The notes beneath the pieces were generated by a model that saw nothing but the letters and a program-made list of their open reading frames with translations, searched no databases and was not told the DNA's origin. A DNA stretch of 64,000 nucleotides from Diphasiastrum complanatum (Eukaryota; Streptophyta; Lycopodiopsida; Lycopodiales; Lycopodiaceae), in the NCBI GenBank assembly GCA_029204225.1, contig CM055109.1, positions 30,095,422 through 30,159,421 of the forward strand, in the 5' to 3' direction. Within the stretch, counting starts at the first letter, position 1; each line of letters begins with the position of its first letter. Positions 10,247-20,500 of this stretch are shown piece after piece. The translations under genes were made by a program, and so were the position numbers.

Positions 10247-13080
10247 GACAGAGACAGAAGGTTAGAAGATGTTCTATTCGTACCACACACTACAACAAGA
10301 CTTGCTATCAGTCGCAAGAATAGCAGACGCTGGGATGCATGTGATGTTTTCGAACGAAACATGCAATGTCATTGATGCCAGCACCAGTACACTAATCACG
10401 CAAGGTAAACCAAAGGGCAACCTGTATCATTTGAGGGTACATCTGCTTACAGATCAAGCACACCAAGCTCATAAATTTGCAGATGTTCTATGACACAAGA
10501 GACTACGCCACATGAACTCAAGCAAGCCAACATGGAGCTACCACAGGAGTGAGCATCATGCCATGTCACGAATTCGACAACCTGCAATGTGTGCACGAAA
10601 GGGAGGATGTCCCAAACTCCATTCACCAGAGACACCTAAAGAACAACAAAGATTCTGGAGCTAGTACATTCGAACATCTGTGGACCTTTCAATGTGATCT
10701 CAGTAGGAGGCTCAAAGTACTATATCACCTTCATTGACGACTACAACAAATTTGCCAGAGTCTTCTTCATACACAACAAGATAGAAGCACTCGACTAGTT
10801 CACAAAATACATGAACTGGGCAGAAAGATGCACATGACGTAAAGTGAAGCAGATCAGGACTGATCGTGGTGAAGAATACATTTCGAACTGCTTCATCGAC
10901 TTTTGCACCGATCGAGAAATCCTTCACAGAAGGGCTACATCCTATATACCACAACACAATGATGTTGCTGAAAGAAAGAACAGTACACTCATAGAAGCCG
11001 TAAGGTGCATGATGGCCTATTCGAAAGCACCATGAGTGCTATGCACTGAAGCAGTAGCTACAGCCGACTACATCTAGAACATGATAGACAAATCAGGTGT
11101 TCCTCACATGACACCACATGAACTATGGTGGGGTAGAAAACCCAATCTGACACATATTTGGATTTTTGGCTGTGCAGCTTATGCAAACTCTGATAAGCTT
11201 TGAAATAAACTTGATGAGAAAGTCGAATTAGGATATCTCATCGGGTATGACAATCAGACGTCATACTACATGATCTACATGCTAGAAACGAGTCTAGTAA
11301 AGACTGTTAGAGACGTCAAGTTTGATGAAAGTAGAATAATGGCCAACAATGATCCTGCCAGCTATGAAGTCTTAGGAAAGCAGTACTACGACCTGCCAAC
11401 CATACCGATTGGAACAGAACTGGAACACTCACACGAAGATGTTCGAAGTCCACATTAGCTGAGCGAAGAATCAAATGAAGAAAGGACCACAAGCTTGCCT
11501 GCTGCTAGAAACTCCTGTAAACCGAGATGAGTTCGGACCTAGCCGAAGAGACAAATGTAAGAGCATTGCAGTACCTAAAGAATCTCCCATGAGTTCAACC
11601 AGAGAACGAAAAGCACTAGCAAGTTTCATTCTACGCAGCTCAACTTCAACATATGAAGAGTTTTGTGGATTCAGTGGCGAACCACATACTTTTGACGAAG
11701 CCATCGACAGTCCAGACAAGTACAAATGGGTCCAAGCCATGAATGAGAAAATTGAATCCATGAGTAAAAATGAGACATGAAAAATGCAACCAATGCCAGA
11801 CAAGCGAAAGACAGTGCAATGCAAATGGGTTCACAAGCTCAAGTATGGACCGAATGGAGATGTTTCGAGATACAAGGCTAGACTTGTAGCGAAGGGATTC
11901 TCTCAAAATTATGACATCGACTACACTGAGACCTTCTCTCTAGTGGTGAAACATGCGTCATTACGTCTACTATTTGCATATGCAGTTGCATACGACCTCA
12001 GGATTCACATCATCGATGAAAAGACATCATTCCTACATGGTGAGTTAGACAACGAAGTCTGCATGGACCAACCTCTAGGTTATACCTGCGAATCACTTCC
12101 TACCTATGCATGCCAAATGCATAGAAGTATTTATGGTCTGAAGCAATCCACACGACAATGGTATAAGAAGAAGGATCATGCCCTACGATCCATAGGTTTT
12201 GAACCACTGATAGTCGATTCCAATGTTTATGTAAGGATCACGGATGGGGAGATCGCCATTGTTTTTGTGTATGTGGATGACACCCTGATACTATGCAGAA
12301 GTGAAGAGCTAATTGCCAAAGTGAAGAGCGAAATCTCGAAACATTTCAAGATAACAGACCTAGGAGAAGCTAGATATTATCTAGGCTTGCAAATCGAGCG
12401 CGACTATGATAAAGGAAAACTATACATTTATTAGTCCAGATACATCCAGAAAATCCTTGATGATTTCAGGATGATAGACTGCAGAGGGGCAAATATCCCC
12501 ATGCTTGCAGAAACAATCCTGATGAACAAAGATTGTTCAAAGACTAAATAAGAGAAAGAGATAATAAAGCACATGCCTTACAGGAGGCCAATTGGATCAC
12601 TTATATATCTAGCAGACAACACACGCCTCGACATAACTTATGCCTTGTTCAAGATGAGCTAGTTCAGCACCAACCCAGGTTGGACACACTAGAAAATTGC
12701 CCAGCGAATCCTACACTACCTTTAGGAGATGAAGGATTATGGGCTATGTTGTTCTCGTGATGCAAGATTTCAGATGTACTCCTACAGTGATGCAAGTTGG
12801 GCACCACTACTCAAGGACGACTGTAAAAGTATCTCAAGAGGGCGCACCATTGCAACAGGCGCAGTAATTCTCTGGGTCAGCACCATTATAGCTCAATCAT
12901 CCTACTAAGCAGAATACGCCCCAGCTACGAAGATGGCCAATGAAATCACATGGCTCAGACAGTTCCTTGATGAGGTGAGAACACCAGAGAGAGTCTTTGA
13001 TTTTGCAGATGGATAATACTTCAGCAATACATTCGACGAAGGATTCCGTGTTTCACTCAAAGATAAAACACATTGCAATC
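10247..13080 (+). pseudogene. Copia integrase, RT and RNase H of the split element (decayed)
   Basis: Continuation of the copia interrupted at 3922. At 10265-10440 is the protease/integrase linker (LQQDLLSVARIADAGMHVMF). At 10840-11035 is the integrase core (IRTDRGEEYISN, then HNDVAERKNSTLIEA). At 11475-11780 is the linker to RT. At 11784-12434 is RT with KARLVAKGFSQ, then the active site VYVDDTLI near 12270-12290. At 12440-13075 is RNase H with several in-frame stops, ending around FHSKIKHIAIK. At least four stops or frameshifts make it non-functional. RNase H is cut short where the truncated 3' LTR begins. Confidence 0.85.
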
Positions 13081-13081
13081 A

Positions 13082-13580
13082 AAGCTTTTGAACTCAAGTC
13101 TGTAGAAATGCAATGAAGCTACCCAGATGCGAAGACCGAAGCTTTGAGGATAGAAGAGCCGAAGGTGATGGTCAAATGTTCGTTGATTGAAGGATACCCA
13201 AACACAAAGATGAAATGTTTGTGGATCCCAAGGAACTCAATGACAAGGCCGAAGACAAAAGAAGACACAAAGGCAGAAGAGGACACCAAGACCTAAAGGG
13301 GATAGATCTTCATGTTTCAATGTACAAAGAAAGTACAAGGAAGACGTCACCCTCCACAGACAATCTGGATATTGTTGAACGTGCTTAACCAGTCGTTCTT
13401 GTAATCTCAGATCAGATTAAACCTTCTTCTCTCTATCTATATAAACAAATCAAACACGAAAGAATAGGTTGGATTGTCAATTGGTTGAGTATCAACTTGA
13501 GCTAAGCACAGTATTGCTAGCCGATGTCCATGAAGTCCACTAGTAAGCGAGACAATTTGATTCACGGAAGACATAGATTC
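13082..13580 (+). repeat. Truncated 3' LTR of decayed copia
   Basis: About 500 bases align with 1836-2310 with many substitutions and small indels. The match stops at 13580, and gypsy integrase sequence in the opposite orientation follows. The divergence between the two copies is much larger than in the nested element, as expected for an older host element. Confidence 0.8.
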
Positions 13581-13582
13581 TA

Positions 13583-13796
13583 ATGAATATCCTTGAACAT
13601 TGTGGGCCACCACAACACATGTTGTAGAACTTTTCGATTAGTGGCTTCAGCCGTGAAATGCCCTCCAACTATTCTTTCATAGGTGATACTCATTACATGG
13701 GGCACTTTGTGATTAAGGATGCATCGACGTGGGATTGCATCATTACACATGTGATACAACTGTCCTGCTATTAACGTATAGGGAGTAGATTTGATA
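13583..13796 (-). pseudogene. Gypsy integrase N-terminal fragment
   Basis: Read on the minus strand, this short open piece gives the HHCC zinc-binding start of a gypsy integrase: a 'LIAGQLYHMCND' lead, 'RRCIL', then 'GGHFTAEATNRKVLQ' and WWPTMFKD. It has no start or stop of its own and is cut on both sides, by the copia LTR on the left and the reverse-strand copia LTR at 13797. Confidence 0.7.
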
Positions 13797-14482
13797 TGTG
13801 AAAGTACTGTACTTTAGGACCATAAATGGATCTACAAAAGATCCACAAGAGTGATTGGATGCTTGCTTAACAATCTATCAAAAAACTAGACACAAAAAAG
13901 TTGATCTAGATTGGCAAATTGACAAACAACAAGTATTAACAATCAAAAGACTTGATCAACAATGAAATTCAAGCCCACACGTGTGTAATACAGGCTGTAG
14001 TACGACCTTCAATCTAAGAAACAAGTAGAAATTGATTTGGTTTCATTTGGATCACAAAAACTCAATGTACATAGTGAACTAGCTTGAGATTGCCAATGAG
14101 CTAAAAAATAATCTATCTTCTCACTATGAGAGCTTGGAATACATAGCAAATTCGACTTCCTTCTTGAAGTTAGGTGGATTTCCAGCATGTATAAGGAAGT
14201 TAACTCACTCTTCTTGCCCTAAAATGAAACCCTAGCCTAGATCCTAGAGTTATGCTTGGTAGGTAGCTAGTTGGTCAAATTTTCACCTTAAACTTAGGTG
14301 TAGGTCCTATAAAGTAGGGATGACCACCAAATAGACATGACCAACTCTCTTGACTTGACCTAACCTACATTAGGAGTGGGTTGCCATGTGGCATCTTGGC
14401 CTTCCATGTGTGGAACCCAATTATACACAATATTTACAAAGTTCTACATGGCGAGATTTGCCAAAATAGGCTATTTTTCACA
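13797..14482 (-). repeat. 3' LTR of a minus-strand copia fragment
   Basis: On the minus strand the unit begins TGTGAAAAATAGCC directly after a purine tract GAGGAGGAG (14483-14491 reversed) and ends ...TTTCACA at 13797. That gives about 686 bp with copia-clade termini. It carries CACACGTGTG at 13976-13985. No partner LTR or polyprotein is present in the window. Confidence 0.65.
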
Positions 14483-15301
14483 CTCCTCCTCAAATCTAGC
14501 CTTGAAAACAATAATGTATCTATATACAATTCTAAGACCTGATATTAACATCAGAAATGAATCATATTCAGGTTTAGAAGATGACTAATGAGCCCCTAAA
14601 GATGATGACATGATCTACCACCATATCCAAGATAGAGCCTCTTTGATCTTGATTTCCTCCAAGATGAATTGAAGAGTCTTGATTCTTCCTTGCACCTTTG
14701 TGAAGATGCATGAACTTGAAACTTGCTTCTTCTTGATCTTGATGCTTCTCTTTGAAGGAAATATGATGTCTCCATGTCTTGTGAAAATCACATTGATCAA
14801 GATCACATAACATGTACTTGCTACTATTACCAAGATTTATCATGCTAAAATGACTAGTCCACAAACCATCAAAAGTAAGCATGATTTTCCTAATCTTGTA
14901 ATTACAAGTAATCTTGAACTTCATGAGGCTACATACTTGCTTATGGATATAAGTGTCCTTCAAGGATGTTTCACTTATTCTCATAAGAAGCTTACAATTT
15001 GCCTCTCCAAAAGAAAAAAATACATTTTTCATAATAATGAGTGATTAACTCATTCTCGCTCTTCCAAAATCCGAGAGCACTCATTTGATCAAACAACCAA
15101 TTTACTCTTAACAATCTTTAGATAGATCACTAAGACATAAAACTTGTTCTCAAATGAGTCATTCACTTTTGTGGACAGAGCAGTAAGATATAGTAGTTTA
15201 TAGATGGACATACTAGGAGCTTTATGGAATGGACACATACCATGCCATATAGAATAGATAACACACAGTGTAGCACATCCTGATTCTAGCATTTAGCACA
15301 T
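14483..15301 (-). other. Internal scrap of minus-strand copia and unassigned sequence
   Basis: The first bases are the purine tract and 3' untranslated part of the copia whose LTR precedes it. Beyond about 14540 I recognise no retroviral motif. Several short ORFs (for example 14574-15032 minus) have no family features and low-complexity lysine-rich content. Confidence 0.4.
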
Positions 15302-15419
15302 CATAAATACATATTATAACCAATGGGATTGGCTTAGTTGGTTAGCTTGACATCCAAAGTTTCTTTGGTCTTAGGTTCGAGCCTCCCCTTGGAAACCAAG
15401 AAGCATAAATACATACTAT
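15302..15419 (+). mobile_element. Short tRNA-derived SINE-like insertion with target duplications
   Basis: A tRNA-like head at 15325-15391 has a box A-like TGGCTTAGTTGGTTAG and a box B GGTTCGAGCC. It is flanked by direct repeats CATAAATACATATTAT (15302-15317) and CATAAATACATACTAT (15404-15419), 15 of 16 bases alike, as left by target-primed reverse transcription. The insert is only about 86 bp and the acceptor stem does not close, so this is not a working tRNA. It may be a truncated SINE or a retroposed tRNA-like transcript. Confidence 0.65.
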
Positions 15420-15529
15420 GCAGTACTACTTGTTAGTGAGCTTTAAATCTGCAAATAGTTGTGATCCAGCCTATGTTTGAGTTTCGAGTGTCTAGATACA
15501 CTCTTGTAGTCAGGTCAAACCAAAGATGC

Positions 15530-15985
15530 AGGCCACGCAATCCGGAACGCGTTCCGGATCGCGTTCCGATATGATCCGGGATTTTCCATTAGGATTTCCC
15601 AGAAGGCAAAATATTTTTTGTTGTTTTTTTTTTTCAAACCTGCCAATATGGATATCATGTGAAAGGATTTCAAAAGAGCAATTCTATTGCTTGATTTCAG
15701 ATAGTTAATCCCCAATATTTGCTAGTCAATTCAATCAGATACTGAAGCAAATTGTTTTTGCAAATATAACATTGACTAATCATTTCATTTGTATCTGCTT
15801 CAGTATTTCTACTGCTATTCATTGGTCATTTATTGCAACTAGCTGTGGGGATCCCTCCACAACAAAAAAAAATTTGCAAAATTTTTGCGATCCGGGAGTG
15901 AGTTTCCGGTACCGGATCGCTGGCGATCTGGAATGCACTATCCAGATCATTTTTCCAGCGGATTGCGATCCGCTGCAGCTCAGCA
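15530..15985. repeat. Palindromic ATCCGG-rich repeat region
   Basis: A perfect 20-bp palindrome ATCCGGAACGCGTTCCGGAT lies at about 15539-15558, followed by more CGCGTTCCGAT and GATCCGGGA. A second cluster at 15887-15975 has GCGATCCGGGAG, TCCGGTACCGGA and GGATTGCGATCCGC. Between them an 11-bp inverted pair ATACTGAAGCA / TGCTTCAGTAT lies at about 15739 and 15797. The two GC-rich clusters could be ends of a foldback or MITE-like element, but no target duplication is evident. Confidence 0.45.
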
Positions 15986-16653
15986 TGTTCTTACTTATAT
16001 GTAGTTGCAGAAATGACAAGTGGTGAACTCAGGTTGACGAAGAAATCTTGCAAGTTTAGCCCATAGGAATCAGCAGTAAGATCATTGGCGTTTTGCATTG
16101 GTTACATTTGACTAGTTTTCATACTGAGCACCTGAAAATCATACCAAGTTGCTTTGTCAAGCATGCATTCTTGATGATGACTATGCTGTGAACTATGTAT
16201 GCAAGACTACAGAGTTTACCAATTGCTTTGTCTTTTTGTAAAGGGTTTGTTACAGGATGTATCTTAACTTCTTAAGTGGATTGGTTCCAGGATATATCCA
16301 GATGAGAACATCTGCCTTACAAACAAGAGCGCTAATAAAGATCATTAGTTCTGATTTAGTCGATAAACTACAAAGTTAAGACAGATGCAATTTCTTTAGC
16401 ATGTTAAATCATTAAAGCTGTCAATATTGACATTTGTCAAAGCAATGGCTGGTATTTTGTGTTTCTTGAAAAGTTAAACTTTATATGTACTGCTTAATTT
16501 ATTGAATAAAAAGTAGGAAACATACATGCATTAGGTTCTAGGCAGGAGGGCTTACTGGGTAATTTTCTTTTGGTCTGCCAAAGCAACATGTAAATAGTAG
16601 AAAGCAATCTTTTATGTACATGAAAAGGTCGCACGGTGTAGATGACAAGTGGT
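15986..16653. other. Unassigned flank downstream of the phosphatase gene
   Basis: AT-rich sequence in which I see no gene, transposon motif or strong repeat. Confidence 0.5.
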
Positions 16654-16875
16654 TGGCATCCCCAAGCGCTTGCCTTGTAGCACATCCATGAATGCCAAAA
16701 TTTACAGAGAATTTAATTTAAATCATATGGCACAGGTAAATGCCATGCAGACCTGCAGATCTAGCCCCAAGCTTTCACCTACAACATTATTTGAATTTAA
16801 TGACCATTGGTGGCATCCCCAAGCGCTTGCCTTGTAGCACATCCATGAATGCCAAAATTTACAGAGAATTTAATT
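16654..16875 (+). repeat. 65-bp perfect direct repeat, 157-bp period
   Basis: Positions 16654-16718 and 16811-16875 are identical by eye, starting TGGCATCCCCAAGCGCTTGC. The 92 bases between them are unique. This is a local duplication about 600 bases beyond the 3' end of the phosphatase coding region, possibly in its untranslated region. Confidence 0.9.
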
Positions 16876-17438
16876 CATGTTAACAGCTGATGCAATCAAC
16901 AAAACGGACATGAAATAAATATTTCTGTCCACTGCAGTCCTCTTGAAGATTGGTTGTAAGCGAAAGACTTGCCTTGATCCACCTGCAGGGCACACAAATC
17001 AGCAAGCTTTTCTAGCTTAGGACAAGAAAGTTCCTCCTCCTGATGTCCATGTAATCATCTTCAGCAAAACTGGTTAACATCAGAAGGGCTGTATTGAAGA
17101 AGTGCCTTGTTGAATGATACCAAAATTCTGATCAAGAGCATCTGCACATGGACCTAATGAGCACAGCTCTGTAAACTCTCATTTCACACTCTTTGCTATG
17201 ATGCAAGCCTTACACACATGAAGTTTTACCTCGGTGGCAAGCTCAGCGTGCAGTTTTAAAGACAGCAGGCCAACTGTCTGCAATTGGCGATTCAGTATGT
17301 CCAGCAGTATTCCTTTCAATAAGGTTTTAGCTTTTTATAGCTTCTTCTTTTCGTCAAAATTGCGAAACTGTAAAGTGCTAGGATCAATACCACCATAGAT
17401 GCTGCATAAAAGAATGACCAACACATGAAGAGTCTTTA
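16876..17438. other. Probable 3' flank or UTR of the phosphatase gene
   Basis: Noncoding. An AATAAA on the minus strand overlaps the stop codon (about 17435-17440) and is too close to be the working signal. No other clear polyadenylation signal was picked out. Confidence 0.4.
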
Positions 17439-17509
17439 TTAGTTGCCCTTGAGACCATGGTGATTCTCCGGCAATTCAGGAGGGAGTTGATCCTCCTCTG
17501 GGCATTGAA
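17439..17509 (-). CDS. Phosphatase exon 9 (terminal, probable)
   Basis: 71 bases giving a short acidic, proline-rich tail ([15 protein letters not shown]) and the stop TAA at 17439-17441. It is supported by correct phase and an acceptor CTCGTCAG after a 129-base intron. The alternative is to end at TAA 17628-17630 without this exon. Confidence 0.65.
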
Positions 17510-20500
17510 CTGACGAGTAATTTACAAAACAAGTTGATGTGCTAGTTTTTCATCCATTACTCTGATAATTGACTATAACTTGATGTGCCCCTGTAAAGAG
17601 ACTTATAATCCACATATTAAGAGGACATTATGCCTTACCGGTAACGCTGCTGAAAAAGCTGAAAGCCAGGATGTATCTCGAATACGATGGCAAATCCACC
17701 TCAAGCGTGCAGTGTTTTGTTACCTTTCTTGATAACCCAGAATTATCCCTCCAATTTTCCGTCTGTAGTTCTGCTAATGTGATATTTTGGCTTAATGCAC
17801 TCTTACCTAAAACATCTCTGACCTCTGCATGTATGGTGACAGGATCTGCAGACCAGTCAATTTCTAGTGTCCCAAAATTCTGCTTTCCTGAAACAAGGTT
17901 ATTTACAAATGAGTTCTAAGTATGAAAAATCGCTCAAACTTGCCTTGCGAAATACCTCCAGTCACCTCTCTTTCATAAAATACTGGTATCAGAAATAATA
18001 GAAAGCTACCATCGGAAAGTACTATACTAAATAATCAGCATTCTGGACATAATAGAAAGTGGCACAAGTTACCATAGACACAGGATTTGTATCTGCAAGC
18101 AGAATTATATACTCTCATAGTCGTGGGCATTAACCAAGCTGCAAATCTGCTAATAATGGCCAAGAAAGATGGCACTGTTTGCTCAATGGCTTGTGTCAAT
18201 CCACTTGAGGTAACATCATATAAAGGAGACCCTATGGCACAATCATATCTGTTGATTTCCCCAAAATGTACATCTCCGCTGATGAAGATGATCCCTCTTA
18301 CCTGCAAAACAACCAGAGGATGGAATAACAAGTTCAACACTTTCAGAAATTATTGATCTATATGCAAAGATTTACTCATGCCATGTTAGCCAACCATTCA
18401 TTCATGCCATGTCACTTATAGTTGCATTCGAAGGCTAAATGCTAAAACTTAAAACTCCAAATTCATTGTTTCTCAGTACGTTGCAAGATCATGTAGTAAC
18501 TGACCGTATACTAAAAATGTCAGGGATAACACCCTTTGCCAGGCTACAAAAGGAGCTCTTTTATTGGGCTTTTAGAGAAGGTACAAATCAACCTCCTATA
18601 AGAATTCTCATAGAGCTCCAAGTTGCTTAGAAGCTTACCTTCAGAGCTGATAGTAGATTGAAGAGCCGTTTTCGCTCCTTTGGGAAGTTGGACCATGATT
18701 CGGCAAGGAATAAAGGTTGGATTGTTGCAGAAAAGTTTCCAAGTACCTACATTTGATAAAAAAGTAAATTTCGGTGCTTACACCTAGAGCAATTAATTAA
18801 ACCACAGTGTAGTCAATATAACAAACCAAACTGAGGCAAAGAAAAATGAAGCTAGCTGGTGGTGCTGCAAAAGTATACATTATGGCTTGGTAGATCATCA
18901 TGTTGGATAGTAGAGGCATGACATTAGCATAAATTTGAAAACCCTCCCATCTCCTTTGTTGAAAACTACACTTTACACACGAATTAAGTTATAATATGGA
19001 TGTTATGGAACAGTGATATGGACTATATGTCCTCACTTTTTTGAAAATATTTGAGTTTGCATTGCTAAACGTAAGTAGTCTAGAACCAACATTTATCAAT
19101 GACACGTATTAGGACTATCATTATTAAATAGTGATCAAAATTACTACTGAAGGAAAAAGACTAAGTTGGAAAAATGAAGAGCATGATGATGCTGCTAAAA
19201 TGAAGAAAATATGTTGATGTTGCAAAATGAGAATGCTAATGGTGCAAAAAGAAGATGATGTGCAATTATGCAAAGCAACATGGGAGAGTCAGATCCAGCT
19301 ACAAAGGTCCTATCCTAAGTTTATCATCGAGGAGCGATGACATTCTTGAGGAGGGAGAGAGTGTTAGGATCCAACATATTCCAACAAGAGCGGTAGCTCC
19401 AGAGGTCATAGGACATGTTTGAGACGATTGATGACTCAGGCACCTAAGGCCAATCGAGTCTAGGTGTGTTGCAGTTGCAAACCGGTACTTGCATGTGACA
19501 TGCTGCATGGCGAGTTTGGTAGAGCCAAAGTACAACTGACCAAGTCAACCCATAATGTGGTGGCGGGCAGTGACTAGGGTTAGGCGATATGTGAACGGTG
19601 AACGGTGTGGTCTTCTCACCACGTGTATGACGGGCATGGGGATGGCATAGCATTAAGACATTGTATTCTTGGGTCAGTAGGGGTAGACTTGGCAGGCCAA
19701 GTGGACTAATCACCCACATGAGCTCCAAGCTCCTCTTCCCAAGCTAGCCAGTGTGTAGAATGAATCTCCTCCCATCCATAGGCAAGCCCCCTACTGACCC
19801 AAGAATACAAGCATGATACCAGATATTTGCTATTACTCTAGTCTGTCTCTCCAAATGCCATAAATGATCAACCTGAAAATATAAAGCTAAGATGAACTTG
19901 ATTAAATAAATGCTAGGCATACTATATCGTCTAAATAGAGGCATAATTGTGCTAAAATTGGGATTCTAATCACCAAATGCAAACCCAAAGGCCCAAAAGG
20001 CATGAGTTACATAAGTTATACATGAATTTGGAACCCAAGGTCCTTTTCTAGAGAATGAAAGACTGAACCTTGGGACCAACAACGTGTGTGTGTGTTTGTG
20101 TGCGCGCAGGGGGGGGGGGGGGGGGGGGGGGGGGTTTCTCTAAAAGTATATCAAACTTAAGTAATTTTTTATGGGTGTCTCTAATGACAAGATCGTTGTC
20201 ATGAACCCCTAACATAGATTTTAACTTCTAAAGTCTCTTTCTAAAATTCATAGCTACTTGATCATTTGTCAAAATTGAATTTTTTCTCTCACAAAGTGAT
20301 AATGCACTTTATTGTGCTTTGTTCTTGCATGAAAGACAAGATTTTCTAGCAATGGAAATAGAACTTAAACTATTGTGAAAGATAGTTGTTGCATTTTTCT
20401 AGAACTCCTCAACTTCTCCAGAAACTCTCCGAAGTCAAATGTCTTTGCAAGTTGCACTTGTCGTTGCCCTAGTCCTTTCCACCTAATCAAGCACTCAAAG

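Larger units (their letters stand above)
1830..13580 (+). mobile_element. Decayed Ty1/copia element, split by a younger copia
   Basis: Two long direct repeats (about 1830-2617 and 13082-13580) flank gag, CCHC, protease, integrase, RT and RNase H fragments in copia order (integrase before RT). A degenerate primer site TGGTATAAGAGC lies at 2620-2631. The reading is broken by many stops. The protease-to-integrase link is interrupted by the intact copia at 3928-10241, whose 5-bp target duplication CAAAT lies at both junctions. The 3' LTR lacks roughly the last 280 bases of the 5' LTR and is followed by unrelated gypsy sequence, so the 3' end was deleted or replaced. The 5' boundary is uncertain by about 20 bases. 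Confidence 0.8.

Noticed and set aside
14574-15032. 152-codon minus-strand ORF
   Set aside because: Lys/His-rich AT sequence with no motif, adjacent to a copia LTR; not supported as a gene.
15325-15391. Functional tRNA gene
   Set aside because: Box A and B are present but the acceptor stem does not pair, and retroposition duplications flank it.
17771-17806. 36-base GTAAG...CAG intron inside exon 8 of the phosphatase
   Set aside because: Too short for a plant intron, and the stretch is in frame and open.
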